Shown: positions 1 to 5,805 of the stretch, piece after piece
Layout: every line of letters starts with the position of its first letter
How positions within the stretch are numbered: position 1 is the first letter of the stretch
Origin: Streptomyces katrae
Lineage (GTDB): Bacteria > Actinomycetota > Actinomycetes > Streptomycetales > Streptomycetaceae
Length of the DNA: 6,890 nucleotides
Assembly (NCBI RefSeq): GCF_000966975.1
Contig: NZ_JZWV01001061.1
Location: 1-6,890 of the forward strand
Direction: 5' to 3'
Notes under the pieces: generated by a model
The model's input: the letters and a program-made list of their open reading frames with translations, nothing else
The model's database searches: none
What the model was told of the DNA's origin: nothing
Program-made: the position numbers and the translations under genes

Positions 1-827
1 GCCAGGTACTCCTGCTCGGGCAGGTTGCCGGTCAGCCCGGCCGCCCGGGCGAGGCGGCGCAGCTCGGTCGTGGCCTGCGCGGACGGCGCGAGGCCGCCCG
101 CGGTCCGGCGTACGCACAGGCGGCGGAACCGGGTGAAGGCCTCGGCGGGGGAGACCCGCTGGGCGAGCTCCTTGCCGTAGCCGGTGAGCACCTTGACCGG
201 CAGGGCGCCGGCCAGGGCGAACTCCAGGAAGACGGCGTCGAGGCGGTCCTCGTCGACGGCCAGGCCGTAGCGGGCCTCGGCGGCGCGGGCCCGGCCGAAC
301 AGCTGGGCGGCGTAGGTGGTGTTCTCGACGGCGAGGAAGACGCGGGCCGCCTGCTCCAGGAAGACGGGCAGGAAGTGCGGGAGGGAGGCGGCGAGCCGCT
401 CGGAGATCTCGGTGCAGGCGTCGAGGGCGGCCTTGGGCTTGGTCTTCGCCTGCCGGGCCAGCCGGTCCAGCTCCGGGACCAGGGCGAGGGCGTGGTGCCC
501 GTCCTCGGGGTGGTGCACGAGCACCCACTCGGGGAAGCCGAGCGCCTGCCGGCGGCCGAGGCCGACGACGGCGGGCTCGCCGTCCGGCACCAGGCCCAGG
601 AAGCCCGCGGCGAGGTCCTCGGCGGCGCCCAGCTCGGCCGCGGCGAGCCGGACGACGACCCGCTCGTCCCCGAGCGCCGGGTGACGGTACGTCCGGGCGG
701 TCAGCGGGACGGCCCCGGGGCCCGCGTCGGCGGTGTCCGCGGGCAGGACCGCGCCGGCGGCGAGCAGTTCGGAGCTCGCCGTCCGCGTGCCGGTGCCGGT
801 GGTCTCGGTGCTGGTCTCGGTGCTCAT
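1..827 (-). CDS. Uncharacterised large protein of a DUF4132 locus, N-terminal 275 residues only (partial)
   Basis: An open frame reads leftward from ATG at 827-825 and leaves the window at position 1 without a stop, so only the first 275 residues are seen. A strong Shine-Dalgarno AGGAGG lies at 838-843, 10 nt before the ATG, inside the end of the preceding gene. The start overlaps that gene's stop as ATGA (824-827), which implies translational coupling. The protein begins with a Thr/Ser/Glu-rich stretch (MSTETSTETTGTGT), then becomes an Ala/Leu-rich, apparently soluble, helical protein. It has no signal peptide, no membrane helix and no Walker motif. Stretches such as LGFPEWVLVHHPEDGHHAL, KPKAALDA and ENTTYAAQLFGRA resemble, from memory, long actinobacterial proteins annotated only as hypothetical or DUF4132-like and encoded next to MoxR-type ATPase and vWA genes. 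Tetratricopeptide-like helical packing is possible around residues 150-200 (AARVFLAVENTTYAAQLFGRARAAEARYG), but this is inference. Function is unknown. The gene is certain from the frame, start signal and codon use. Confidence 0.8.
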   Translation of the reverse strand, partial: MSTETSTETTGTGTRTASSELLAAGAVLPADTADAGPGAVPLTARTYRHPALGDERVVVRLAAAELGAAEDLAAGFLGLVPDGEPAVVGLGRRQALGFPEWVLVHHPEDGHHALALVPELDRLARQAKTKPKAALDACTEISERLAASLPHFLPVFLEQAARVFLAVENTTYAAQLFGRARAAEARYGLAVDEDRLDAVFLEFALAGALPVKVLTGYGKELAQRVSPAEAFTRFRRLCVRRTAGGLAPSAQATTELRRLARAAGLTGNLPEQEYL

Positions 828-1681
828 GCGTTCCCGCCCTCCTCGATCTTGCGCCCGGCGTACAGCGCCGCGGCCATCCGCATCCCCTCGGACCAGGCCA
901 CCGGTCCGACCTCGCCGAGCCGTACGGCCCGGCCCTCCTCGTCGTGCCAGCTGAGGGCGCCGGTCTCCGACTCGTCCTCCCAGTAGGGCTCGCCGATCCA
1001 CACGGCAGCCTCCACCGCCCGGCCGCCGTCGCGGACCCGGCAGGTGGCGTAGCCGCCGGAGACCCGGTAGCCGAGGCCGGTGGCGCGGGCCGCGAGGCTG
1101 AACCGGGAGGGGAACTTGCCGCCCGCGTAGTCCCGTACCTCGGTGGCGGACTCCTTGACGTCCTCGGGCCGGGTCCAGGTCGCCCGGTGGATCTGCTCCA
1201 CCCGCTGGGTGATGTCCAGCTCGGCCGCGAACTCCCGTACGTCGTCCAGGTCGGGCAGCAGCACCGGATGCGGCAGGGTCACCGTGCGCGGGGAGAGGCG
1301 TACGGTCTCGCCGTCGAGGTTGACCACCTTGAGTTCGCCCGCGTCGGTGGCGTCGCGCAGGAAGCCCACCTCGTCGGGGTCGCCGTCGCCGACGACGGCC
1401 AGGTCGCGCAGGGCGGCCTGCCAGGCCTCGTCGCGCCAGACCCGGGCCAGCAGGGCGGTCGGCACCGGCAGCGAGGAGACCATCCAGCCGTCGACCTGGG
1501 CCGCGCAGGCGGCCTCGTGCCGGTCGAGCCACTCGGCGAGCCGGCGCAGCCGGTCCACCTCGGGATGGTCCCGCAGCGCCTTGGGGACCGTCTTCAACTG
1601 CCGCCCCGCGGGCCGTCGTACCGCGACCCGCCCCTCCACGAGGGAGACCTCGTACCCCTCGTCCAACGCCAGCCAAGCCAT
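824..1681 (-). CDS. DUF4132 domain-containing protein, 285 aa
   Basis: Complete gene starting at ATG 1681-1679, preceded by GGAGGG at 1691-1696 with a 9-nt spacer, and ending in TGA at 824-826 that overlaps the next start. The protein is soluble, with no signal peptide or membrane segment. Recognisable features in order are an N-terminal beta-rich segment (residues 1-35), a helical block with WMVSSLPVP (67-74) and AWQAALRDLAVV (86-97), a strand-turn LKVVNLDGETV (117-127), the PHPVLLPDLDDVREFAAEL segment (137-155), and a C-terminal part with ATEVRDYAGG (179-188), GYRVSGGYATCRV (204-216) and the tail VGPVAWSEGMRMAAALYAGR (258-277). This pattern matches my memory of Streptomyces DUF4132 proteins. 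The family is named for the C-terminal domain of E. coli YehI/MolR, a much larger protein (about 1200 residues), so this is a short form. In E. coli the family lies in the yehI-yehL(MoxR ATPase)-yehM-yehP(vWA) cluster. No enzymatic activity is established, and I see no obvious catalytic motif. It is probably an operon with the overlapping downstream gene. The family call is moderately sure; the gene itself is sure. Confidence 0.8.
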   Translation of the reverse strand: MAWLALDEGYEVSLVEGRVAVRRPAGRQLKTVPKALRDHPEVDRLRRLAEWLDRHEAACAAQVDGWMVSSLPVPTALLARVWRDEAWQAALRDLAVVGDGDPDEVGFLRDATDAGELKVVNLDGETVRLSPRTVTLPHPVLLPDLDDVREFAAELDITQRVEQIHRATWTRPEDVKESATEVRDYAGGKFPSRFSLAARATGLGYRVSGGYATCRVRDGGRAVEAAVWIGEPYWEDESETGALSWHDEEGRAVRLGEVGPVAWSEGMRMAAALYAGRKIEEGGNA

Positions 1682-1880
1682 CAGCCGTGCCCCTCCGCCT
1701 GTCCGAAAACCATCTTGCGCAGCCCTGAGGAAGGCTCAAACGCCTGCCTGGCTGCGGTATGTCGGGAGACTAGCGAGCCCCACTGACAACGCCTCGCCGA
1801 GGGTGTGCGGGGGCCTGCCGCCGCAGCCGGGCCGAAGCCGCGCCGAAGCGGGTCCGGGGCCGTTCCGGGCCGGAGAACAG

Positions 1881-1913
1881 CGCTGCCCCCGGTCCTCGGG
1901 ACCGGGGGCAGCG
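1881..1913 (-). terminator. Perfect 15-bp stem-loop downstream of the MFS gene
   Basis: Arms at 1881-1895 (CGCTGCCCCCGGTCC) and 1899-1913 are exact reverse complements with a 3-nt TCG loop. The hairpin begins 18 nt past the stop codon of the leftward exporter gene (1932-1934). No T-run follows on either strand, which is usual for actinobacterial intrinsic terminators. It separates the exporter transcript from the DUF4132 gene on the same strand. By symmetry it could also stop rightward transcription, but no gene reads into it from the left. Confidence 0.75.
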
Positions 1914-1931
1914 GCGGGGTGCGTACGGGGA

Positions 1932-3391
1932 TCAGCGGGCGGAGGCGGTCTCCGCGGCCGGCTGCGGAGCGGAGCTCGCGGCGGCGCCCGAACCGGCGTT
2001 CACGGCCGTGCGCGGGCCGTGGCCGGAGCGCAGTCCCAGCCAGCTGATGAGGGCGACCAGCGCGAACGCGGCGGCCCCGATCCAGAAGGTGACGGTGAAT
2101 CCGGACTCGGCCGGCAGCGGCGGGACGCCCTTGGGGAGGTGCTCGATGGTCTTGGACGCCAGGATCGTGGTGACGATGGCGCTGCCGATCGCGCTGCCGG
2201 TGGAGCGGGAGATCGAGTTGATGCCGTTGGCGATGCCGCTCTGGTGGTGCGGGACGCTCGACATGATCACGGCGGGCATGGCCGCGTAGCCGAAGCTGAC
2301 GGCCGCGCCGACGACGACGCCCGCGCCGATGACCGAGGCGGTGTGGCCGTGGTCGAGGGCCAGCCACCCGAAGCCGGCGGCGCCGAGGGCGGCGGCGACG
2401 GAGAGCGCGAGACGATGGCACCGGGCAGCAGGAACTGGACGGAGGCGCGCAGGATGGAGGCGTCGAAGCCGTAGCCGGTGAGCTTCTGCGGCATCTGGAC
2501 GAGGTAGGAGACGCCGAGGAAGTTCGCGAACATGCCGAACCCGACGAGGATGCCGGCCAGGTTGGCCATCAGCACCGGGCGGTGGACGAACATCTTCATG
2601 TCGACGAGCGGCTCGGCGACCTTGCCCTCGACCAGCACCCAGACGGCCGTCATCACGGCGGCGCCGGCGAAGCTGCCCAGGGTGCGGGCGGAGGACCAGC
2701 CCCACTCGTGGCCCTGGGAGATGGGCAGCAGGAGCAGCAGGAGGGCGATGCCCAGGGTCAGCGCGCCGAGGAAGTCGGTACGGCCGCCGGTCTTGTGACG
2801 GGTCGCCGGGACCAGGAAGACGACGGCGAGCAGGGCCAGCGTGGCGAAGCCGGTGGCCATCCAGAAGGCGTTGCGGTAGTCGGCGCCCTCACCGGAGGTC
2901 AGCAGGCCGGTGGCGACCAGGGCCAGGCCGCTGCCGAACGCGAGGGTGCCGCTGACCAGCGCCATCGCGCCGGGGAGCTTCTGCGGACGGACCTCCTCGC
3001 GCAGGACGGAGAGGGCCAGCGGGAAGATCGCGGTGGCGGCGCCCTGGAGCACCCGGCCCAGGATCAGCAGCGGCAGCGAGCTCGCGAGCGCCGCGACCAC
3101 GGACCCCGCGACCATCACACCGAGGACGGCCACCAGGGTGGGCTTCTTGCCGTGCTGGTCGCCGAAGCGGCCGAGCAGGGGGGTGAAGACGGCGGCGGAC
3201 AGCAGGGTGGCGGTGGTGACCCAGCTGACGTTGGCGGTGGAGGTGCCGAGGTCGTTGCGGATCAGGCCCAGGATCGGGACGGGCAGGGTCTGCATCATCG
3301 ACACGACCATGGCGGCGAGGCTCAGGGCGAAGACGATGACCGTCTCGTTCCCGTTCCTGCCTTCTGCGGGGGCGGATGCGGCGGAGCTCAT
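1932..3391 (-). pseudogene. DHA2-type MFS drug exporter, frameshifted with an internal deletion
   Basis: Frame 1 starts at ATG 3391-3389 (AAGG at about 3403-3406, 11-nt spacer) and gives 328 convincing residues, ending LLPGAIVS at about 2408. After that the same frame becomes an Arg/Pro/Ser-rich shadow and stops at 2267. The rest of the transporter continues in another frame from about 2408 (LALSVAAALGAAGFGWLALD) to TGA at 1932-1934. Hydrophobic segments come in the order of a 14-helix proton-driven multidrug exporter. Motif A of loop 2-3 is visible as GRFGDQHGKKP (residues 74-84), an Arg-containing GRVLQG helix is at 112-117, and the PHHQSGIANGINSISRSTGSAIG region is in the second half. Rejoining the parts gives about 486 residues against roughly 500-510 expected. 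The missing piece is the cytoplasmic loop 8-9 region, where relatives usually carry a GG-R-L-V-R-basic segment. The downstream frame implies loss of 3n+1 bases (or gain of 3n+2). Codon use is normal on both sides, so the lesion is recent or a sequencing/assembly error in a GC-rich stretch. Divergent from a MarR-type regulator, its likely controller. Substrate unknown. Confidence 0.85.
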
Positions 3392-3484
3392 GGCTGCGGG
3401 GACCTTCTCAGTGCTTCGGTGCTTCGGAGTCCTGCGTCGGTTGTTTGAGGACGCAGATGTTTCATGTCATCAAGTACTTCTCCG

Positions 3485-3514
3485 AAGGTAGCCAGGGATA
3501 GTTAAGGTGGTCAA
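3485..3514 (-). promoter_or_regulatory. Candidate promoter of the MFS exporter gene
   Basis: On the minus strand, TTGACC (3509-3514) and TACCTT (3485-3490) are separated by 18 nt. The first is 5 of 6 to the -35 consensus, the second weaker. Transcription would start near 3478, leaving a leader of about 87 nt before the ATG at 3391. The spacing fits a housekeeping-sigma promoter. The MarR-type palindrome at 3522-3536 lies 7 bp upstream of this -35, so a bound dimer could hinder polymerase here too. Confidence 0.4.
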
Positions 3515-3521
3515 GTAAAAG

Positions 3522-3536
3522 GTTGATAATGTCAAC
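3522..3536. promoter_or_regulatory. MarR-type operator palindrome between exporter and regulator genes
   Basis: GTTGATAATGTCAAC reads as GTTGA-N5-TCAAC: six of seven base pairs match around a central A. The size and TTGA/TCAA edges are typical of MarR-family sites. It covers the -35 hexamer of the regulator's own candidate promoter (3523-3528), so binding would give autorepression. Further TCAA half-sites lie at 3470-3473 and 3511-3514, each within a TCAAGTA heptamer, 41 bp apart. Protein binding is inferred. Confidence 0.6.
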
Positions 3537-3552
3537 GATCCTCGAGTATGGT
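3523..3552 (+). promoter_or_regulatory. Promoter of the MarR-family regulator, probably giving a leaderless mRNA
   Basis: TTGATA (3523-3528) and TATGGT (3547-3552) are separated by 18 nt, a good match to a sigma-70/HrdB-type promoter (5 of 6 and 4 of 6). Transcription would begin about 8 nt after the -10, at 3560-3561, which is the regulator's ATG. No usable Shine-Dalgarno exists: GAGG at 3555-3558 is only 2 nt from the ATG. Leaderless translation, common in Streptomyces, fits both facts. Confidence 0.6.
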
Positions 3553-3560
3553 CCGAGGTC

Positions 3561-4007
3561 ATGAGCACCACCGCGACACGCCGCCCCGCCAAGCTGGAAC
3601 TGCTGGAACTGCTCGCCGCGATCGGCACCGCCCAGTGGCGGGACTTCGCCGCCGCGGCCGCCCGGTACGGGCTGACCTCCACCCAGGCCAAGGTCCTGGC
3701 CCAGCTCGACGGCCCGGTGCCCATGCGCGGCCTCGCCTCCCTGCTCGCCTGCGACGCCTCGAACGTCACCGGGATCGTGGACCGGCTGGAGGCGCGCGGG
3801 CTGGTGCGGCGCGAGCCCGAGCCGAGGGACCGCCGGGTCAAGAACGTCGTCGCGACCGAGGAGGGGCGCGAGACCATGCGGCGGGTGCGCGAGGAGATGC
3901 AGGCCACGCACGGGGCGCTGGACACCCTGGACGAAGTGGAGGGCGCGACCCTCTATGCCCTGCTGGAGCGCCTGCGCCCGGCGATGGAGCGCCGCGCGGA
4001 GGTGTGA
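3561..4007 (+). CDS. MarR-family transcriptional regulator, 148 aa
   Basis: A DNA-binding repressor or sensor of the MarR winged-helix family, acting as a dimer in the cytoplasm. Residues 8-36 form the N-terminal dimerisation helix, and the winged helix-turn-helix runs from about 38 to 105. VPMRGLASLLACD (53-65) leads into the recognition helix (ASNVTGIVDRLEARGLV, 66-82), followed by the wing with the typical Arg/Asp set EPRDRRVKNV (87-96) and the LTEEG-like ATEEGRE (98-104). C-terminal helices (105-148) complete the dimer interface. Length is usual for the family (140-150). The start at 3561 was chosen because the homology begins right after it and the candidate promoter places the transcript start there; the ATG at 3548 is in another frame. 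It is transcribed divergently from the MFS exporter and shares its 169-bp upstream region, so it very likely controls the exporter and itself through the 3522-3536 palindrome. The ligand cannot be told from the sequence. One cysteine (C64) sits just before the recognition helix; a redox role is not supported. Confidence 0.92.
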   Translation: MSTTATRRPAKLELLELLAAIGTAQWRDFAAAAARYGLTSTQAKVLAQLDGPVPMRGLASLLACDASNVTGIVDRLEARGLVRREPEPRDRRVKNVVATEEGRETMRRVREEMQATHGALDTLDEVEGATLYALLERLRPAMERRAEV

Positions 4008-4024
4008 GGCCCGAGTTCCGGGCC
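4008..4024 (+). terminator. Short GC hairpin directly after the MarR-family gene
   Basis: GGCCCG (4008-4013) and CGGGCC (4019-4024) pair across a 5-nt loop immediately after the TGA at 4005-4007. The stem is only 6 bp and no T-run follows, so it is a weak candidate terminator. Two further short palindromes follow, CGACCGGTCG (4041-4050) and GGACCGGGTCC (4067-4077). Together these could form the barrier between the convergent regulator genes, but GC-rich DNA produces such palindromes often. Confidence 0.35.
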
Positions 4025-4096
4025 GTGGGCCTGGAGTGTGCGACCGGTCGGAGGTCTGGGTACTCGGGACCGGGTCCTCGCGTCCAGGGCCCGGAA

Positions 4097-4136
4097 ACCC
4101 CCGTCAGTCCCGGCTGGCACCCCCGTCAGTCCCGGC
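4097..4136. repeat. Tandem 22-bp duplication at the 3' end of ohrR
   Basis: The 18-bp block ACCCCCGTCAGTCCCGGC occurs exactly at 4097-4114 and again at 4119-4136, a 22-bp period. The right copy contains the ohrR stop codon (4126-4128, TGA on the minus strand) with its last codons. The left copy repeats that same gene end, including a second TGA, in the intergenic space. It looks like replication slippage that duplicated the gene's tail without altering the protein. Confidence 0.85.
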
Positions 4137-4623
4137 CGACGGAGTCCACGGCCGCGTCCAGGGCGGCCGTGAGCCGGCCGAGGCGTTCCTGTAGCTCGCG
4201 GATCTCGGCGAGCTCGAATCCGGTGGCCCGCGCGATCCGGCGCGGCACCTCCACCGCCCGCTCCCGCAGGGCGGCGCCCTCCTCCGTGAGCACCGCGTGC
4301 ACGGACCGCTCGTCCTCGGTGCTGCGCTCGCGGCGGATCAGGCCGGCCGCCTCCAGGCGCTTGAGCAGCGGGGAGAGGGTGCCCGAGTCGAGCCGCAGGT
4401 GCTGTCCGAGCTGCTTGACCGGCATCGTCCCGTGCTCCCAGAGCACCAGCATCACCAGGTACTGCGGGTAGGTCAGCTCCAGGTCCTTCAGGATCACCCG
4501 GTAGAGCCCGCCGAAGGCGCGGTTCGCGGCGCCCAGCGCGAAGCAGATCTGCCCGTCGAGGCGGAGGAAGTCCTCGTCGCGGAGGGTGGCGCCGCGCTGC
4601 TCGGTCGTGGGCTGCTCGGTCAT
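4126..4623 (-). CDS. ohrR: OhrR-type organic-hydroperoxide-sensing MarR-family repressor
   Basis: Represses ohr until its reactive cysteine is oxidised by organic hydroperoxide. GTG at 4629-4627 is an alternative start giving 167 aa; I take the ATG at 4623-4621 (165 aa), because a TAGACT -10-like element at 4631-4636 would start the mRNA at this ATG and neither start has a clear Shine-Dalgarno site. In 167-aa numbering, the family segment LDGQICFAL (24-32) carries the sensor cysteine C29, and it is the only cysteine, so this is the one-cysteine (Bacillus subtilis-like) class rather than the two-cysteine Xanthomonas class. The LTYPQYLVMLVLWEHG block (52-67), the recognition helix LDSGTLSPLLKRLEAAGLI (80-98) and the wing EDERSV (105-110) are all typical. 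Aligned with my memory of B. subtilis OhrR, the tyrosines equivalent to Tyr29 and Tyr40 are present (Y43, Y54), while the position of Tyr19 is glycine (G33). The gene is divergent from ohr across a 120-bp region with a strong palindrome, the classical arrangement. Oxidised one-cysteine OhrR normally needs a small thiol partner for full inactivation; in actinomycetes mycothiol is the expected one (inference). Confidence 0.9.
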   Translation of the reverse strand: MTEQPTTEQRGATLRDEDFLRLDGQICFALGAANRAFGGLYRVILKDLELTYPQYLVMLVLWEHGTMPVKQLGQHLRLDSGTLSPLLKRLEAAGLIRRERSTEDERSVHAVLTEEGAALRERAVEVPRRIARATGFELAEIRELQERLGRLTAALDAAVDSVGRD

Positions 4624-4630
4624 GGGCACC

Positions 4631-4636
4631 AGTCTA
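4631..4636 (-). promoter_or_regulatory. Candidate -10 element of ohrR, predicting a leaderless start
   Basis: The minus strand reads TAGACT at 4631-4636 (4 of 6 to TATAAT). A start 7-8 nt downstream would fall at the ATG at 4623. No clear -35 hexamer lies 17-18 nt upstream (AATCGT at best), so this is weak. It is listed because it decides between the GTG (4629) and ATG (4623) starts. Confidence 0.3.
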
Positions 4637-4647
4637 CCCGAGCCGCC

Positions 4648-4682
4648 TTGTGAACGATTGAGTTGTGCACAACTGAATTGTG
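4648..4682 (+). repeat. Three TTGTG half-sites with exact 15-bp spacing
   Basis: TTGTG occurs at 4648-4652, 4663-4667 and 4678-4682, each starting 15 bp after the previous one. The middle copy is the left arm of the OhrR palindrome. The right copy is in the similar context AATTGTGTGC. The array could hold more than one regulator dimer. Significance is uncertain because the motif is short. Confidence 0.45.
4657..4678. promoter_or_regulatory. OhrR operator palindrome in the ohrR-ohr intergenic region
   Basis: The core AGTTGTGCACAACT (4661-4674) is a perfect 14-bp palindrome. Extending outward, ATT (4657-4659) pairs with AAT (4676-4678) and only the G/G pair at 4660/4675 is mismatched, giving 10 of 11 matched pairs over 22 bp. 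It is AT-richer than its surroundings and covers the candidate ohr -35. OhrR proteins of other bacteria bind AT-rich inverted repeats in this position. Binding here is inferred from layout and symmetry. Confidence 0.75.
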
Positions 4683-4691
4683 TGCTCTATT
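4663..4691 (+). promoter_or_regulatory. Candidate ohr promoter
   Basis: TTGTGC (4663-4668, inside the palindrome) and TCTATT (4686-4691) are 17 nt apart. The hexamers are moderate matches. A start near 4698 would leave a leader of about 46 nt containing the strong AAAGGA ribosome site. Overlap of the -35 with the palindrome explains how a bound repressor would block ohr transcription. Confidence 0.4.
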
Positions 4692-4743
4692 TGTGGTCGA
4701 GGGTCGGCCACCGGCCGCCCCGCCCCTCTGAAAGGACCTCCCG

Positions 4744-5154
<411 letters not shown>

Positions 5155-5172
5155 CGGGCCCGCTCCCGCCGC

Positions 5173-5628
5173 TCAGGCGGTGCGCCGCGCGGCCACCACC
5201 GCGCAGGCCACCGCCAGCGGCAGCTCCGCCCCGGCCGCCAGCAGCAGCGCCAGGCCCTGCCCGCCGGTCCCCGCCGAGGTGGTCACGTCGAACCAGGCGT
5301 CCATCACCAGCAGCGCCGCCGTCGCCGCCGCCACCGGCGCGACCCGCGGATCGCCCTTGCGCAGCAGCAGACCCGTCCCGGTCAGCCCGGCCGCCAGCAT
5401 CGCGTCGAGGCCTATCCAGGCGGCGGACCAGTTGGACACCTCGGCCGTCCGCGGCATCGTCCCCGCCAGCACCACCATCCACGGCAGCAGCGCCAGCCCG
5501 CACCCGGTGAACACCGTGGCCGGCCGGGGCGGACGCCGGCCCGCCCAGCCGGACCACACCCGGCCGGCCGGCGTACGCAGGGCGACGGCGGGGCGGCGGG
5601 CCGGGAACCGAGGGGCGGCGAGGGCCAT
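5173..5628 (-). CDS. Small four-helix membrane protein, function unknown, 151 aa
   Basis: ATG at 5628-5626 is preceded by AAGGAG (5639-5644) with a 10-nt spacer, and the gene ends in TGA at 5173-5175, tail to tail with ohr. After an Arg/Pro-rich cytoplasmic N-terminus (residues 1-37), four hydrophobic segments follow at about 38-57, 68-89, 97-116 and 123-147. Between and within them are features I recall from a conserved but unnamed actinobacterial membrane family: LPWMVVLA (48-55), NWSAAWIGLDAM (66-77), and MDAWFDVTT (109-117), with acidic and aromatic residues inside helices 2 and 3. There is no enzymatic motif, signal peptidase site or transporter signature. Its upstream region is shared with the divergent histidine kinase gene, which makes a link to that signalling system possible but unproven. 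Confidence 0.85.
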   Translation of the reverse strand: MALAAPRFPARRPAVALRTPAGRVWSGWAGRRPPRPATVFTGCGLALLPWMVVLAGTMPRTAEVSNWSAAWIGLDAMLAAGLTGTGLLLRKGDPRVAPVAAATAALLVMDAWFDVTTSAGTGGQGLALLLAAGAELPLAVACAVVAARRTA

Positions 5629-5731
5629 GGCGGCGGGTCTCCTTCCGGGCCGGCGGTCCGTCCGCCGGGCACACCACCACTCTGTCCGCCGGCGCCGCCG
5701 CGATCAGTAGCCCCACCGTCCGAACCCGGGG

Positions 5732-5762
5732 TGGTGCCAGGTACACCCCCCACCGGGCACCA
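5732..5762. repeat. 7-bp inverted repeat in the membrane protein/kinase divergent region
   Basis: TGGTGCC (5732-5738) and GGCACCA (5756-5762) are inverted copies with a 17-nt gap. GGGTGGTG is also directly repeated at 5729-5736 and 5763-5770. The 177-bp region (5629-5805) must hold both divergent promoters, so this could be an operator, but the arms are short and I see no convincing -35/-10 pair. A TACCGT hexamer at 5794-5799 could be the -10 of the kinase gene. Confidence 0.3.
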
Positions 5763-5805
5763 GGGTGGTGGCATCCCCCCTGACCTGTGCGATTACCGTA
5801 CGGGT

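Noticed and set aside
2400..2412. Programmed ribosomal frameshift in the exporter gene
   Set aside because: No slippery heptamer or stimulating structure is evident, and residues seem to be missing at the join. A deletion or a sequence error explains this better.
1143..2474. 443-codon plus-strand open frame
   Set aside because: It runs antisense through the DUF4132 gene, a terminator hairpin and the exporter. Its product is low-complexity Arg/Ser/Gly, as expected of a GC-rich shadow frame.
3411..3426. GTGCTTCG direct repeat in the exporter leader
   Set aside because: Two 8-bp copies in tandem are too short to support a function and probably reflect slippage.
2582..3448. 288-codon plus-strand open frame antisense to the exporter
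   Set aside because: The product is Gly/Gln/Glu/Asp/His-rich without domains, and the opposite strand encodes the transporter helices and motif A.
4546..4548. Loss of a functional OhrR sensor because the Tyr19-equivalent is glycine (G33)
   Set aside because: The reactive cysteine and the equivalents of Tyr29 and Tyr40 are present, and I recall this position varying in actinomycete OhrR proteins. It is not evidence of an inactive sensor.
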